In this document: in pieces, positions 29,597 to 40,338 of the stretch
How positions within the stretch are numbered: position 1 is the stretch's first letter
Layout: each line of letters opens with the position of its first letter
DNA from: Chelonoidis abingdonii
Taxonomy: Eukaryota; Chordata; Testudines; Testudinidae
Reading direction: 5' to 3'
Length of the DNA stretch: 64,000 bases
Assembly: GCF_003597395.2 (NCBI RefSeq)
Contig: NC_133777.1
Coordinates: forward strand, 58,394,528 to 58,458,527
Program-made: the position numbers and the translations under genes
Notes under the pieces: generated by a model
Seen by the model: the letters and a program-made list of their open reading frames with translations, nothing else
Databases searched by the model: none
Told to the model about the DNA's origin: nothing

Positions 29597-30281
29597 AATA
29601 ATGGAAATGTTAACCCTAGTGTACTGGGTCAGGAGCCAGCCATGTTTTAACCAGGTCCCCTAACTCAGTCGTAGTTGGGTAGAGAGCCTTAAGAAAGAGA
29701 GGAAACCCCACACAAAAATAAACAAATTCTGTTGGCTAAAGCATCTCCAGCATCAGGAACTGGGAAATCACCAACTAAGGTCAACACTGCTAACCTATGG
29801 CACAGAAGGGAAACAACAGAATATTTCTAGTAATAGGAAATGTTTTAGCATCCATGGTTAATACAAAAATAAAACACAGTCAGGATGATACATAATGTTA
29901 AGGATGTGTTTGCTGAAGAATGGAACAAAAATGTTTAAGAGACAGTATATTATATGGAATAATATGTTATGTAGGTTCAAATATTGGCAGTAAGACATCT
30001 AACTAACTTGTGCCTGTAGAAACAGAGGTCACTGAAAATTTAGTCTTTTAACCATTTGTTTAATATTTCAAATAGCCATAATATATATGGTAATAACCAC
30101 AGATTCTGATATCACTTGCACCTATGTAACTCTATTAACTTCAGTGCAACAACTCTGGATTTATACCAGTGTAAATGAGATCAGAATTTGGCTCAGTAGG
30201 TTATTTGCCAAAAGGAGTGGTAGCCGTAACCAAATCCATCTACTCTATGCCATCTAAAAACAAATGTTTTTGACATTATAG

Positions 30282-30774
30282 TGGGGTATGCAAACCTCAC
30301 ATGGGGCTGAAAGGGGTTAAAGGGCAGTACGGGGCCCAGCTAGCCCCACCTCTCTAACCCTGCAGCACATGCTCCATCTGGAGACAGGGGTGAAAAGGGA
30401 ACAACCAAGCTCCGAAGGGGGAGGTTGGGGAGGAGTGCAGACCAATCCTGAAGGCGGGTGAAGGCGGGCTGGAGAAGCCTCCCTGGAGGAACAGGACTGT
30501 ATGCAGAGCCCATCTGGACTGGCAATTGGGTTTCATTTTAATTTTTCTTTTCTCCTTATCTGGGACCAGAAGCTGAGGGAGTGAAGCGGTGGTAGGAAGT
30601 GACCCAGGGAAAGTAGCTCAGAGAGCCCCTCCCTGTAGGCAAATTCTGCTGACCCTCCTTGGGCCCTGGGTCAGAGCCCAGTGGAGTGGGTGGGTCCAGG
30701 CTACCTTTCCACTGCCCCATGAATGAGTGGACACTAACCACTAGGCCCTTCAGCCCACTGAGGAGCCTATTACA
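30282..30774 (+). repeat. GC-rich block, possible solo LTR
   Basis: TGGGGTATGC at the left and CTATTACA at the right would give TG...CA ends 493 bp apart. The composition contrasts with its surroundings. No AATAAA or target duplication was found. Confidence 0.3.
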
Positions 30775-31174
30775 GACGTAGCAATGATTGGTCCTTTTTC
30801 ACATTGAGCCTGATCCTGAATTCCATGTGAACTCAGAATTGCTACAGAAAACTAAGAGATCTGATCTATGAAAACAGTTTTGCAATTGCTGATGAAACTT
30901 GGTGCAATATGGTGAACAGATGGAAGGAAAAAACAGGTTATTTTAATACAAGTGTCAACTTTTGAAGTTCAAAAAACCTGTGAGGGATATCCTGAAAAAG
31001 TATCAAAATACACCTCATGTTCATGCATTAGAACATGTTTCAAGGCACTGCTTAGAAAACAGAGCATTTTTGTAGCAGTATGTGTGTTCCACTTACTGCA
31101 CAGCATTCCATTAATAAGATTTTTTTTTTTTTTAAAGACAGGCCCATTTTAATGAGAAACACTGTAGTAAGTGG

Positions 31175-31375
31175 CCAGGACACTGACTGGGACTGAGGAG
31201 ACCTGACTTCAATTCCCTGCTCTGCTTGTGCTTTGCTGGATGCCCCTGGGCAAGTCTCCTCTGTGCCTCAGTTTCTCCATCTCTAAAATGGGGGTAATGA
31301 CTCTGCTCTTCTTTCTAAAGTGCTTGGAGATCTACGATGAAAAGCATTATATTAGAGATAGGTATTATTATTATT
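31175..31375 (+). repeat. MIR/CORE-SINE-like repeat
   Basis: ATTCCCTGCTCTGC, GGGCAAGTCTCCTCTGTGCC, TCAGTTTCTCCATCTCTAAA, AAAGTGCTTGGAGATCTACG and a trailing TATTATTATT follow MIR order. Confidence 0.65.
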
Positions 31376-31444
31376 TACACATTCTGACTCTGTACAGATA
31401 CCAAGGGCCGAATCCTACAAACTGTTCCTCACAAAAGTCATCTC

Positions 31445-31740
31445 CATTAAGACTATGTTTATATTACTGCAGTAAGTCGATCTACGCTACACAACTCCAG
31501 AACGTATGTTAGGTTGAGTTAACGCGGGGTCTACACCGCAGGGGGGTCAACGGGAGAAAGTTTCCCATTTACTTATCTTACTATTCTCAGTGGGGGTAGA
31601 GTATAGGGGTTGAGTGGAGAGCTATCTGCTGTCGATTTGGTGGGTCTTTATTAGACCCTCTAAATCGACCGCAGGTGGATCAGTCACAGAGTGTCAATCT
31701 GTGCGGTAGTGTAGACCTGCACTAAGTGTCATTAAGACAA
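31445..31740. repeat. Decayed TIR-like repeat of the TCTACACT group
   Basis: It contains GTCGATCTACGCTACACAAC, GGGGTCTACACCGC and GGTAGTGTAGACCTGCACTA, with CTAAATCGACCGCAGGTGG. The ends are not crisp. Confidence 0.4.
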
Positions 31741-31744
31741 GGAT

Positions 31745-31925
31745 TATTCATCTGAGGGCTATCCTCACAACAGTCTGTGAGGTAGGTTTGGTTAGCACTA
31801 TTATCACAATTTTACAACTGGGGAAATTTAGCCAGTGACATTAAATGACTTGCCCAAAGAGGTCATACAGTGAATCAGTGGCAGAGCCTGGATCTGTGCT
31901 CATTCCTCTAGTCAAACTGCATGTT
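31745..31925 (-). repeat. MIR/CORE-SINE-like repeat
   Basis: CTGTGAGGTAGG, TTTTACAACTGGGGAAATT, GACTTGCCCAAAGAGGTC and AGTGGCAGAGCCTGG follow MIR in reverse. Confidence 0.6.
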
Positions 31926-32604
31926 AATGGCCCTGACATAGCAAACCATTTAAGCATAGCTTAATTTTAAATATGTGAATAGTCTCATTGATTTCAATGG
32001 CCCTATCCCTGATTTATATCACTAAGGACCTGGATATTGTTCCAAAAACTCAAGACAAAATATTAAACTATTTTAAAACATATAATTGACAGGATCTCTT
32101 AAATGTGGTTTGTTTTTTTACCTCAGCTCACAATGGCTTCATCCTATCAAATTTGCGCATCTGTAACTCCCACTGAAGTCAATGTCTGAGTGCAGAAAGA
32201 CTGCAGGATTAGTCACAGATGTACATTCAAACACAAATGGCCCTAAAAGCCACCAAAGGCACTGATTCGTCTGAAACAATATTTCCAAATATGAAATATC
32301 CAGTTATTTGTCATTTCTAATTTAAACACATCACTCCGTAGACCAGTGGTGGTGCTAGGCCATTGCTGGCCCTAAGCAGAAATACTTGCAACTCTACCCC
32401 CCCTCCACACACACACACAACACATACTAATAATTAATAGGGGGACCCCTTGAACTCCTCAGGGTCCTAACCAATTGCATATTCTGCTTATACCTAGCGC
32501 TGACTCTGCAGTACACATTCAGATCTCTCTCAAAACAGTGAGCAGAGCAGTCATGGCAGGCATTTTGGGATACTGGTGGAAGCCAGTTATGTTGACAAAA
32601 CAAA

Positions 32605-32776
32605 TAGCAGTGTCTATAGTGGTTTGAAGCATTGGCCTGATAAACCCAGGTTTGTGAGTTCAGTCCCTGAGGGGGCCATTTAGGGATTTGGAGATTGGTC
32701 CTGCTTTGAGCAGGGGGTTGGACTAGATGATCTCCAGAGGTCCCTTCCAACCCTAATAATCTATGATTCTATGATG
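32605..32776 (+). repeat. Cry-type SINE (tRNA head, CR1 tail)
   Basis: The tRNA-like head has an A-box-like GTGGTTTGAAGCATTGG and a B-box-like GTGAGTTCAGTCCC. Next come a GGGGGCCATTTAGGGA linker and the CR1-like tail GGACTAGATGATCTC, ending in ATCTATGATTCTATGAT. This family is characteristic of cryptodiran turtles and is the main clue to the organism. Confidence 0.85.
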
Positions 32777-32836
32777 TTGAGACCTCACACACCTCCAATG
32801 ACATTCTGAGGCAGTTATCTCATCCTGAATGATACT

Positions 32837-33130
32837 GGGGGCATGTCTACGTTGGCCCACAGTTCGGACTAAGTGTCTGAATGGCAGTGCGCACCAAAAT
32901 GCTGCGCTGTAACTCCCCTGTATGGATGCTGCAGGTGTGAACTTAAAAGGTCCCCAGAGGGAATATACCTATTAGATCTGGTACATAACTGTTCTTGTTT
33001 ACAGAGAACTCATGACCTGTACGTTCTTACTTGCAATACCCACAAGGGGGAGTTACAGCACAGCACTTTGGTGCCCACAGCTATGCACACCTCCTTAATC
33101 TGAACTGTGGGGCAATGTAGACATGCCCTT
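32837..33130. repeat. TIR element with about 35-bp inverted ends
   Basis: GGGGCATGTCTACGTTGG...ACAGTTCGGAC at the left is inverted at the right as CTGAACTGTGGGGCAATGTA...GACATGCCC. A second inner pair, GTGCGCACCAAAATGCTG and CAGCACTTTGGTGCCCAC, extends the foldback. Confidence 0.75.
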
Positions 33131-33279
33131 AGAGTTCTCACCAGCTTCTTCACTGCTAGGCTTGCAATGGTTTAAATCTGTTGTCAGCTTTAAGCTCCAT
33201 GATATGATTTGTTTACTAACTCTTCACTGTGGGCCAAGTTCTACAAGCCTTCCCCAGGCCAGAGCCCATGACTGGGGAG

Positions 33280-33515
33280 TATATCTACACTGCAGTTAAA
33301 CACCCGCAGGGTCATGGGGCTCGGGCTACAGGGATATGAAATTGCTGTGTGGATATTCACAGGACCCCACAAGAGGCGGAGGGTCCCAGAGCCCAGGTTC
33401 CAGCGTGAGCCTGAACGTCTAGACCACAATTTTAGAATCCCGCTACCTGAGCCTGAGCCAGCTGACACAGGCCAGCCATAGGTGTTTAATTCCAGTGTAG
33501 ACAAACCTTGGGATT
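33280..33515. repeat. TIR element of the TCTACACT group
   Basis: TATATCTACACTGCAGTTAA...ACACC on the left pairs with GGTGTTTAATTCCAGTGTAG on the right, and GGGCTCGGGCTACAGGG is matched by a CTGAGCC-type inverse. It produces a chance 122-codon frame. Confidence 0.65.
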
Positions 33516-34404
33516 TTGGTCTACTATATAGTGAATATGCACTGGGTAAGGACCTCAGGATTGGGCTCTGTGTGTCTAACAGGCAAGCCTCAGTAAAGGC
33601 ATGATCCAAAGCCCATTTAAGTCAATGGAAATATTCCCACTAACTTGATCAAGCCGTAAATTCAGCACTTTTTCAGGGACCAAGTCTCCAGCATCTTGTC
33701 CACCAGCATTTAAATTCCACGCAGCTCTCTGCAGTTCTGGAAGTGTATGTATGTCCTGTAAATAATAATAGCTACATGTCAGAACTAATAGTTATATTCC
33801 CTCTCTATGTATGTGTGTAATGTCCATTAATGTTAATGGATGTGCATCAAAAGAAAAATATAACTCTCAGGATCAGATCCTGAGCTGGTGTAAATTGACA
33901 TAGTTCCACTGAACCTAATAGAGGTCCAGGCCCCAAATGTTTAACCTTTTAAGTCAGTTGTTATTTTAAGTTAAGTTTACTGCTGTTTGATATGATACAG
34001 TAACTTAAAGCACAAGACAGTAAGTCAATATTATCAGATTTACAAGAGTATTATTTCATGAGTTCTTTTCTGAATATTCCACATTTGTCTTATTGCAGCT
34101 ACATGGATATCTCACAGCTGTAAGTTCCATACCTTATTGCAAAGATACTTACTCACTTGAGGCCTACCACAATTTCTGTCTCATGTGAACCTGGAATACC
34201 TCACTGTTATTCCTGTAAATCACTGACGTCAGGAATGCAAAACTTGAAACTAAAGATAAAGCTGCATGCAAGATTAAGTAAACAGACATATATAAATTCA
34301 GGTTTGACTCCATTTTGTTGTTGCATACCTCTCCTTCTGCCACACACTGAAAGCACCCATTGCCCTGCACATTTTATTTCTGGGGGGATGAGAAGAAGGA
34401 TGTT

Positions 34405-34640
34405 CCAATGATTTAGGCACTAGCTTAGGACTTCGGAGGCTGGGCTCAATTCCCTGCTCTGTGATAGTTTTCTTGTGTGACCTTGAACAAGTCACTTAGT
34501 TCTCTGTGCTTCAGATACCCATCTGTAAAATGGGGATAATAGCACTTTTCTACCTCATCGGGGTGTTGTGAGAATAAACAGATTACAGATTTTGAGGTGT
34601 TCAGATTCTATGACAATGAGGGCCGTACAAGTATCATGCA
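34405..34640 (+). repeat. MIR/CORE-SINE-like repeat
   Basis: TTCCCTGCTCTGTGAT, GAACAAGTCACTTAGTTCTC and CATCTGTAAAATGGGGATAA are in MIR order. Confidence 0.65.
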
Positions 34641-34714
34641 CGGTTTTCCACTTGCCCCTTCTTTTAAGTCACAATGGTAGCAGTTCTGTTCTGTAACTTT
34701 CATAAAATTGAAAT

Positions 34715-34935
34715 CTACCTAAGGTACATACAATAGGATCTGAGCACCTCACAGTCTACAATGGATTTATCTTCACAACACCTCTGTGAGGTAGGGAAGT
34801 GTCAGGGAACTCAGGCACAGAGAAGCTAAGTGATTTGTCTTAAATCCACACAAGAAGTTGATGGCAGAGCAAGAACTCTAAGGGCTCCCAAGTCCTAGGC
34901 TAATGCCCAGACCACTGGACCATCCTTCCTGTCTC
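34715..34935 (-). repeat. MIR/CORE-SINE-like repeat
   Basis: CACCTCTGTGAGGTAGGGAA, CAGGCACAGAGAAGCTAAGT and ACCACTGGACCATCCTTCC in reverse order. It forms a pair with the opposite-strand copy 75 bp to its left. Confidence 0.6.
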
Positions 34936-35382
34936 AAAACAGTCCAGGAATACCTTTGGAGGTGACACAATGTTGTGACAAGGGGTCCTTTGAGAGTGCG
35001 TGGCAGGGACAAACTCAGGAATCACAATGTTGCACTGGAGCATTGCAACATACTAGGATGGTATTTTGGAGTGAATAGAAATGTTATTGTCATGACTTAG
35101 TGTGAGGATGGGTCAAAAAACAAGAAGCCCATCACTTTGCTACATCAAACAAGCCCTCACACTACATAGCCACATAATGAAGTTTTATAGGTTCCCTAAA
35201 ATGACTGCAGCACACCTCCATGAGGGATCGTCTGAGAATATGGGGATGATTGTGGAAATGCTATGATGGGGGGAAATTGACATAACAACACAACACAAAC
35301 ATCACCATATTGTCATGCGACAGAGAGGGGCAAAGTTCAGACAGACTCTTAGTCGTATTAAAGCTGCTATATTCACTCACCA

Positions 35383-35640
35383 GTGTTGGATTAGGGCAGG
35401 ACATGGCTGCCCATCCTTCCCTTGCATCCTAGCAACCTCTCTGATGGATGTCTCTGCTCGGCTTTTTAATATGTTTTTACTTCTGGGATAGTTGTATGCA
35501 AAGATTCATAGAGCGCAGCTAGACAGCCTGGATGTCCATCCGTCCCTTCCTGCTGCTAGTGGAAGCCAGGTCCTCTCCCTCTCCGTGGGGCCTGCTGCCA
35601 CTAGGCCTGGTAGATGGGAAGAAAACGGCTGCTGAGAGTT
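35383..35640 (-). other. Candidate alternative first exon of FAM81A
   Basis: The minus strand has an excellent donor, CAACACTG|gtgagt, at 35383/35382. Upstream of it is modestly CpG-containing sequence and, at 35655-35668, an RFX X-box. Short frames starting at ATG within it close quickly, for example ATG GAC ATC CAG GCT GTC TAG, so it would be non-coding. The upstream boundary is set at the promoter motif and is approximate. Confidence 0.35.
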
Positions 35641-35654
35641 GTTGCCAGGACGCT

Positions 35655-35668
35655 GTCTCCATAGAAAC
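35655..35668 (+). promoter_or_regulatory. X-box (RFX binding site)
   Basis: GTCTCCATAGAAAC fits the X-box consensus GTHNYYATRRNAAC at every position. A second half-site-like GTTGCC lies 14 bp to its left. RFX factors drive ciliary and some neuronal genes. Its position, just upstream of a strong minus-strand donor, suggests a promoter. Confidence 0.45.
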
Positions 35669-36179
35669 CTGCAGCTCAATCAGAGGGAGCCAGGGTTCTC
35701 CTAATAAACAGAGGGAGAAACTTATTTATAGGAGGCAAATATTCACACGCCATCCAGCAACCAGAACAAATCCCTTCTTATCACCGTTTCCTCACAATCT
35801 ATTTCATAGCAGTGTCAACACGTTGCAGAACAGGGAGGGGAAAGACCCAGCAAATAAAAACCTTATTCCATATGTTACAGCATGAATGACTAACAGTGAT
35901 AGATTCTAGACACAGTATTGGGCCAAGTATAAATGCAGTGGCTGTGGATAGCCTGCATTCTGTTCAATACAGTCTGCTGAAGCTCTGCTCTAATCAGTCT
36001 CTTGCTTGAGAAAGGTGATCGATTTAATTGGAGTTACTCCGAATTCCTAATGGTGTAAATGAGATGAGAATGTGGATAATAGGGGATTTTTCCCCACAGC
36101 GTATGGAAAATCCTGGTAGAATATAGGGCTGTCAAACTGTGCCAATTTGAATCAGTGAGAAGTTAAAAAAATTACTTAC

Positions 36180-36218
36180 ATGTTCTGTTGGTCTCAAAGC
36201 CAGCATATTATTTTGTGC
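36180..36218 (-). other. Candidate 39-nt untranslated exon of FAM81A
   Basis: On the minus strand a long CT tract (from the GA microsatellite at 36231-36249) leads into tcttacttctacag. It is followed by 39 nt and then CAT|gtaagt. Both splice sites are near consensus. The enclosed ATG is out of frame with the RRIR exon, so a 5' UTR role is more likely than coding. It lies between the 54-kb CpG island and the start-codon exon. This is inferred from splice signals only. Confidence 0.4.
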
Positions 36219-36230
36219 CTGTAGAAGTAA

Positions 36231-36257
36231 GAGAGAGAGAGAGAGAGAGTGTATGAG

Positions 36258-36292
<35 letters not shown>
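36231..36292. repeat. GA then GT microsatellite
   Basis: (GA)9 is followed by interrupted (GT)n. On the minus strand the CT run supplies the pyrimidine tract of the 36218 acceptor. Confidence 0.95.
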
Positions 36293-37944
36293 TAGAGCCC
36301 ATAAAGTGTGCATTGACCTACATTTGCATGCACAAATCAGATATATAAGCTATGGGAAAGAGTAGCCAGCAAAAATGGTGAACATTGGTCTGCTTCTGCT
36401 CTCAAGCTGGTGTGATTCTGTTGACATCATTAGAGTTACAGTGGCGCAAACCAAAAGTAAAATCAGATCTGTTGCAGCAATCCGAAAAATAGAGTCTAAA
36501 CTGCGTTTGCTTTGGCAGAAATAGATATCAAATCCCACTACTGCTGCCAACACAAATCATCACAATGCTAACCATCTGGTATGGCTGAAGGTTAAATAGC
36601 ATCCTGACATGCACATACTTTTAAATAAAAGTGACTAAGGTCTGAACCTATAGGGCATTGATGACAGATTTGTCCTCGCCATACTCAATGGGCATGCCTA
36701 GTACGTATAACATGAGACACTTTCAAGAAGTCAGCCATTCCTAGGGAGGCCACTTTGACTGAACAACGGCTTCCATCCATTATCTTCTAACCAATCTCCA
36801 ATTAAACTTGCCATTACCAGATGAAGACCACATAATGACAGATTTGTCCTCGCCATACCCAGCAGTCCAGGTCGACTGTATCTGTCTGATTATGGTGAGA
36901 AGGGGTTAGTCCTCAGAGATCACTGGCACTTTGCACAGATTTAGGTGGAGGATAGCGTTCCTTGTCACATCCATGACATGATGAATCATTGCCACAGACT
37001 TGGAGTCATCTGGAAAGAGAGGAAGAAGCACATTGATGACTGGAGCGAAGCCTGGCACTGGCTGCTTCCTGGCATGGTAAGTTGCTTAGGAAATGTCTCC
37101 ATCTCCATTGAAGGTATCCAGACTTGCTGCTTGCCTAACTTGTTCAAGCCACCTGCATTCTTCTTGCAGGGCTTCGGTAATCAGTAGGCAGTCAGTTTTG
37201 ATTTCAACATTTGCAGCAGGGATTCATTTTCTTAAGATCACTGGAGAGAAAATCATGTAAGACTCAGAAAGTGATGTTAAAATCTTCTTCACTGATACTA
37301 CAGTCTCATAGTCAGGGGTCAGAATTCCATGGACATCTCCCTCCACTTAAGTACTGGGAGGCTGAAAAAGTGGTATCCTAGTTCTGTGGAAGGAGTCTGT
37401 TGCTGTGGTGGGGCTAGGATTGTGGTCTGTGATGTCTATGGCCACAGTAAAGAACAATACATTACAAAGCTTTAGAGAACAGACTACATTCTCATCCTTG
37501 AAGTGTTGGTGCAGTTTGCTCGTAGAGATGGCCAACGCTCTGTCTTAGGAGATGGCCAATCCAAGCTTAAAAAACGGTATCTGGTAGCTCACTTTTTCAT
37601 GTCTGTGCATGAAGTGTCAAACCAACATAGATAGGCAAATGGATTTCCCATGCTTTGTTGTGGTACAAACTTTCTGTTCCTTCATGGTGACAGATATTGC
37701 TGCTGTACTGCAACAGTTGTGCCAAAGTAAATGTAGCTGGATGAATGGAAACTTGCTCTGAGTGAGTTTTAATGTTTGGACCATCCAGTATCATGGACAT
37801 CAGTGCCAATAGTGACTTGGTAACAGATTTTTTTTGGCATCCTGGGTCAAATGAGCCATGAAATTCTGTTTTCATTTGAAATATGTCCCTTTGAATCATT
37901 GTTGCTGTTTGGGATAGGTCAGGGTGTGGTAATCTAGCCGTCCA

Positions 37945-38795
37945 GTCCCAGACCTGGACTTTAGTGTCCACCAGTCTGGTCCTGTCCCAAACCTAGACTT
38001 TTGCATCCAAAGTTTGGGGGCTTACCTGAAACTCCCCCAAGCTCACTACCAGCTTGGANNNNNNNNNNNNNNNNNNNNNNNNNNNNNNNNNNNNNNNNNN
38101 NNNNNNNNNNNNNNNNNNNNNNNNNNNNNNNNNNNNNNNNNNNNNNNNNNNNNNNNNNNNNNNNNNNNNNNNNNNNNNNNNNNNNNNNNNNNNNNNNNNN
38201 NNNNNNNNNNNNNNNNNNNNNNNNNNNNNNNNNNNNNNNNNNNNNNNNNNNNNNNNNNNNNNNNNNNNNNNNNNNNNNNNNNNNNNNNNNNNNNNNNNNN
38301 NNNNNNNNNNNNNNNNNNNNNNNNNNNNNNNNNNNNNNNNNNNNNNNNNNNNNNNNNNNNNNNNNNNNNNNNNNNNNNNNNNNNNNNNNNNNNNNNNNNN
38401 NNNNNNNNNNNNNNNNNNNNNNNNNNNNNNNNNNNNNNNNNNNNNNNNNNNNNNNNNNNNNNNNNNNNNNNNNNNNNNNNNNNNNNNNNNNNNNNNNNNN
38501 NNNNNNNNNNNNNNNNNNNNNNNNNNNNNNNNNNNNNNNNNNNNNNNNNNNNNNNNNNNNNNNNNNNNNNNNNNNNNNNNNNNNNNNNNNNNNNNNNNNN
38601 NNNNNNNNNNNNNNNNNNNNNNNNNNNNNNNNNNNNNNNNNNNNNNNNNNNNNNNNNNNNNNNNNNNNNNNNNNNNCAAATTCCCGCCCCTGACTTTAAA
38701 CAATCCAGTTCTCTGATTGGTCCTCTGGTCAGGTGTTCGGTTACCCTTTTCAGGTAAAAGAAACTTAACCCTTACCTACCTATCCATTTATGACA
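37945..38795 (-). mobile_element. LTR remnant containing an assembly gap
   Basis: The minus-strand start TGTCATAAATGGATAGGTAG is at 38795. A CTGACCAGAGGACCAATCAG motif and the tail GGGACAGGACCAGACTGG lie on either side of the gap. A CAGACCTGGACTTTAGTGTCC-like sequence is repeated in diverged form within the tail. The element interrupts the fossil frame at 36.6-40.0 kb. Confidence 0.5.
38059..38676. other. Assembly gap (618 N)
   Basis: A run of N. Frames of about 230 codons crossing it are artefacts. Confidence 1.
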
Positions 38796-38995
38796 CAGGG
38801 GTTCTCAAACTGGGGGTCGTGAGGTTATTATGTGGGGAGTCACGAGGTGTCAGCTTCCACCCCAAACCCCACTTTGCCTCCAGCATTTATAATGGTGTTA
38901 AATATATAACAAGTGTTTTTAATTCATAAGGGGGGTCATACTCAGAGGCTTGCTATGTGAAAGCGGTCACCAGTACAAAAGTCTGAGAATCACTG
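38796..38995. mobile_element. hAT element
   Basis: It starts CAGGGGTTCTCAAACTGGGG and ends AGTCTGAGAATCACTG, which are inverted relatives. It abuts the LTR end on the left and the fossil open frame on the right. No target duplication remains. Confidence 0.7.
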
Positions 38996-40194
38996 GGTGA
39001 AGAGCTTCTTCCTCACAGTCTCTCTCACATAGAGTACATGTACAATGTCCTGGTTAAAGGCAAGGAGCACATCATGGGTGCTTGGAGATCTGGAGTATGT
39101 GAAATTATATGGGATTTTAGTTCAGTGCTGTGAATGCACCCTGCCAGTGTCATCCCCAGCTGTTCTAGTCTAGCTGTATAGAGCCTTTTGCGATCCGCTA
39201 GTTTAAAGAATGGAGCCGTGTCTTTATTCAGTCTTGTCTCTTCAATGTATGTTATCAGTTTAGCAAAGGCAATCCCACATGACGTCTTCTCTGTGTTGCT
39301 TTGCTCAGTTTTCTTCTCCCTGGTTTTGCTGTAGAGAGACACCAAACATCTTGCATGATACTTTGCCTCTTGGGCCTCTAAATCTCCTCCACTTAGTTTT
39401 GCAACCAAGTGCTGGTTTTGCAGATGAAGTGCACTCTTGTGGACTCGACTATCAATGCTGAGGGTAGAAACTTCATGGAAGTCTTCCAATGGTGAGCTCA
39501 TTTCACAAATAAAGCACACTTCTTTTTCTGGAGGCCCTTTGTGTTCATCACTTAAACACAAGTGTATTAAGTATATTTCCTCTGCAGTTCATCAAGGTGA
39601 TCCACAGCTTACTCAGTTGTTTTTTTTTTTAATCCTCAGTCCTTTTAAGTTTGGTCCTGTTGTAACTTGATGTAGCAAGATTTGTGCTGTCCATTGTTCT
39701 TGATCAAACTCTTTTCAATACCATCACCATCATTTAATATGAATATTTTTATGAATATGGGAAGTGCTTTCACTTTATGGAAATGTCTGATATTTTCTGC
39801 TAGAGTTTGACAGCCAGATTCAATATGCTTTCTTTTCAATTCTGCTGGATTAACTAACTCTGCACCTGGGTCTTCCTGACAAAGACACACTTCAGTCAGT
39901 AGAGGAGTGGGATGTCTGTGTTGATGGACCTGGCTCTCGAACCAGTTTGTGTCTTTTTGAGAGGGGTGAACCACTAGTAGTAGCCGTGGTAATCTAATAT
40001 TTTTTACTACAGTGTATAGCTATTACTCAGTCACGAAACAGCTTTCACACAACCAAAGTAGCATCTGAAAGAAAGAGAGAAATGTGATTAAATTCTGCCA
40101 AGAACACACTGGCAATCAAAATTAGTACCAAATGTCTCCTTACAGCAATTTTAAGATCACGCTGAAGCAAAATCAAGAATACATCTCTTGTGTG

Positions 40195-40338
40195 CAGGGG
40201 CAGCTCTAGGCATTTTGCCACCCCAAGCACGGCAGGCAGGCTGGCTGCCTTTGGCCCTCGCAGCGACCGGCAGAATGCCCCCAGTGGCTTGCCACCCCAA
40301 GCACGCACTTGGCATGCTGGTGCCTGGGGCCGCCCCTG
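40195..40338. mobile_element. Short hAT element with exact 8-bp TSD
   Basis: The ends are CAGGGGCAGCTC and GGGGCCGCCCCTG. CTTGTGTG is present on both sides (40187-40194, 40339-40346). The internal CCACCCCAAGCACG occurs twice. Confidence 0.88.

Larger units (their letters stand above)
36600..39974 (-). pseudogene. Decayed large open frame of an unclassified multicopy protein family
   Basis: Minus-strand pieces in order: 39974-39645 (NPAELKRKHIESGCQTLAEN, then LNDGDGIEKSLIKNN); 39561-39025 (CFICEM...FHEVSTL...HLVAKLSGGDLEAQEAKYHA...RCLVSLY); about 39090-39000 in a shifted frame (HDVLLAFNQDIVHVL); 37971-37597 (SLLALMSMILDGPNIKT, LAQLLQYSS, LPIYVGLTLHAQTRK); 37535-37347 (AIDITDHNPSPTTATDSFHR); and 36960-36690 (AMIHHVMDV, GEDKSVIM, FLKVSHVIRTRHAH). 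These match, in order, a large protein of unknown function that I recall as multicopy in fish and invertebrate genomes. It is broken by frameshifts, stops, a hAT and an LTR. I see no standard reverse transcriptase or integrase motif. The function is unknown; a mobile-element origin is an inference from copy number. Confidence 0.65.

Noticed and set aside
33241..33609. 122-codon minus frame
   Set aside because: It coincides with an inverted-repeat element (33280-33515).
37993..38757. Frames of 220-247 codons
   Set aside because: They run through the N gap and are not real.
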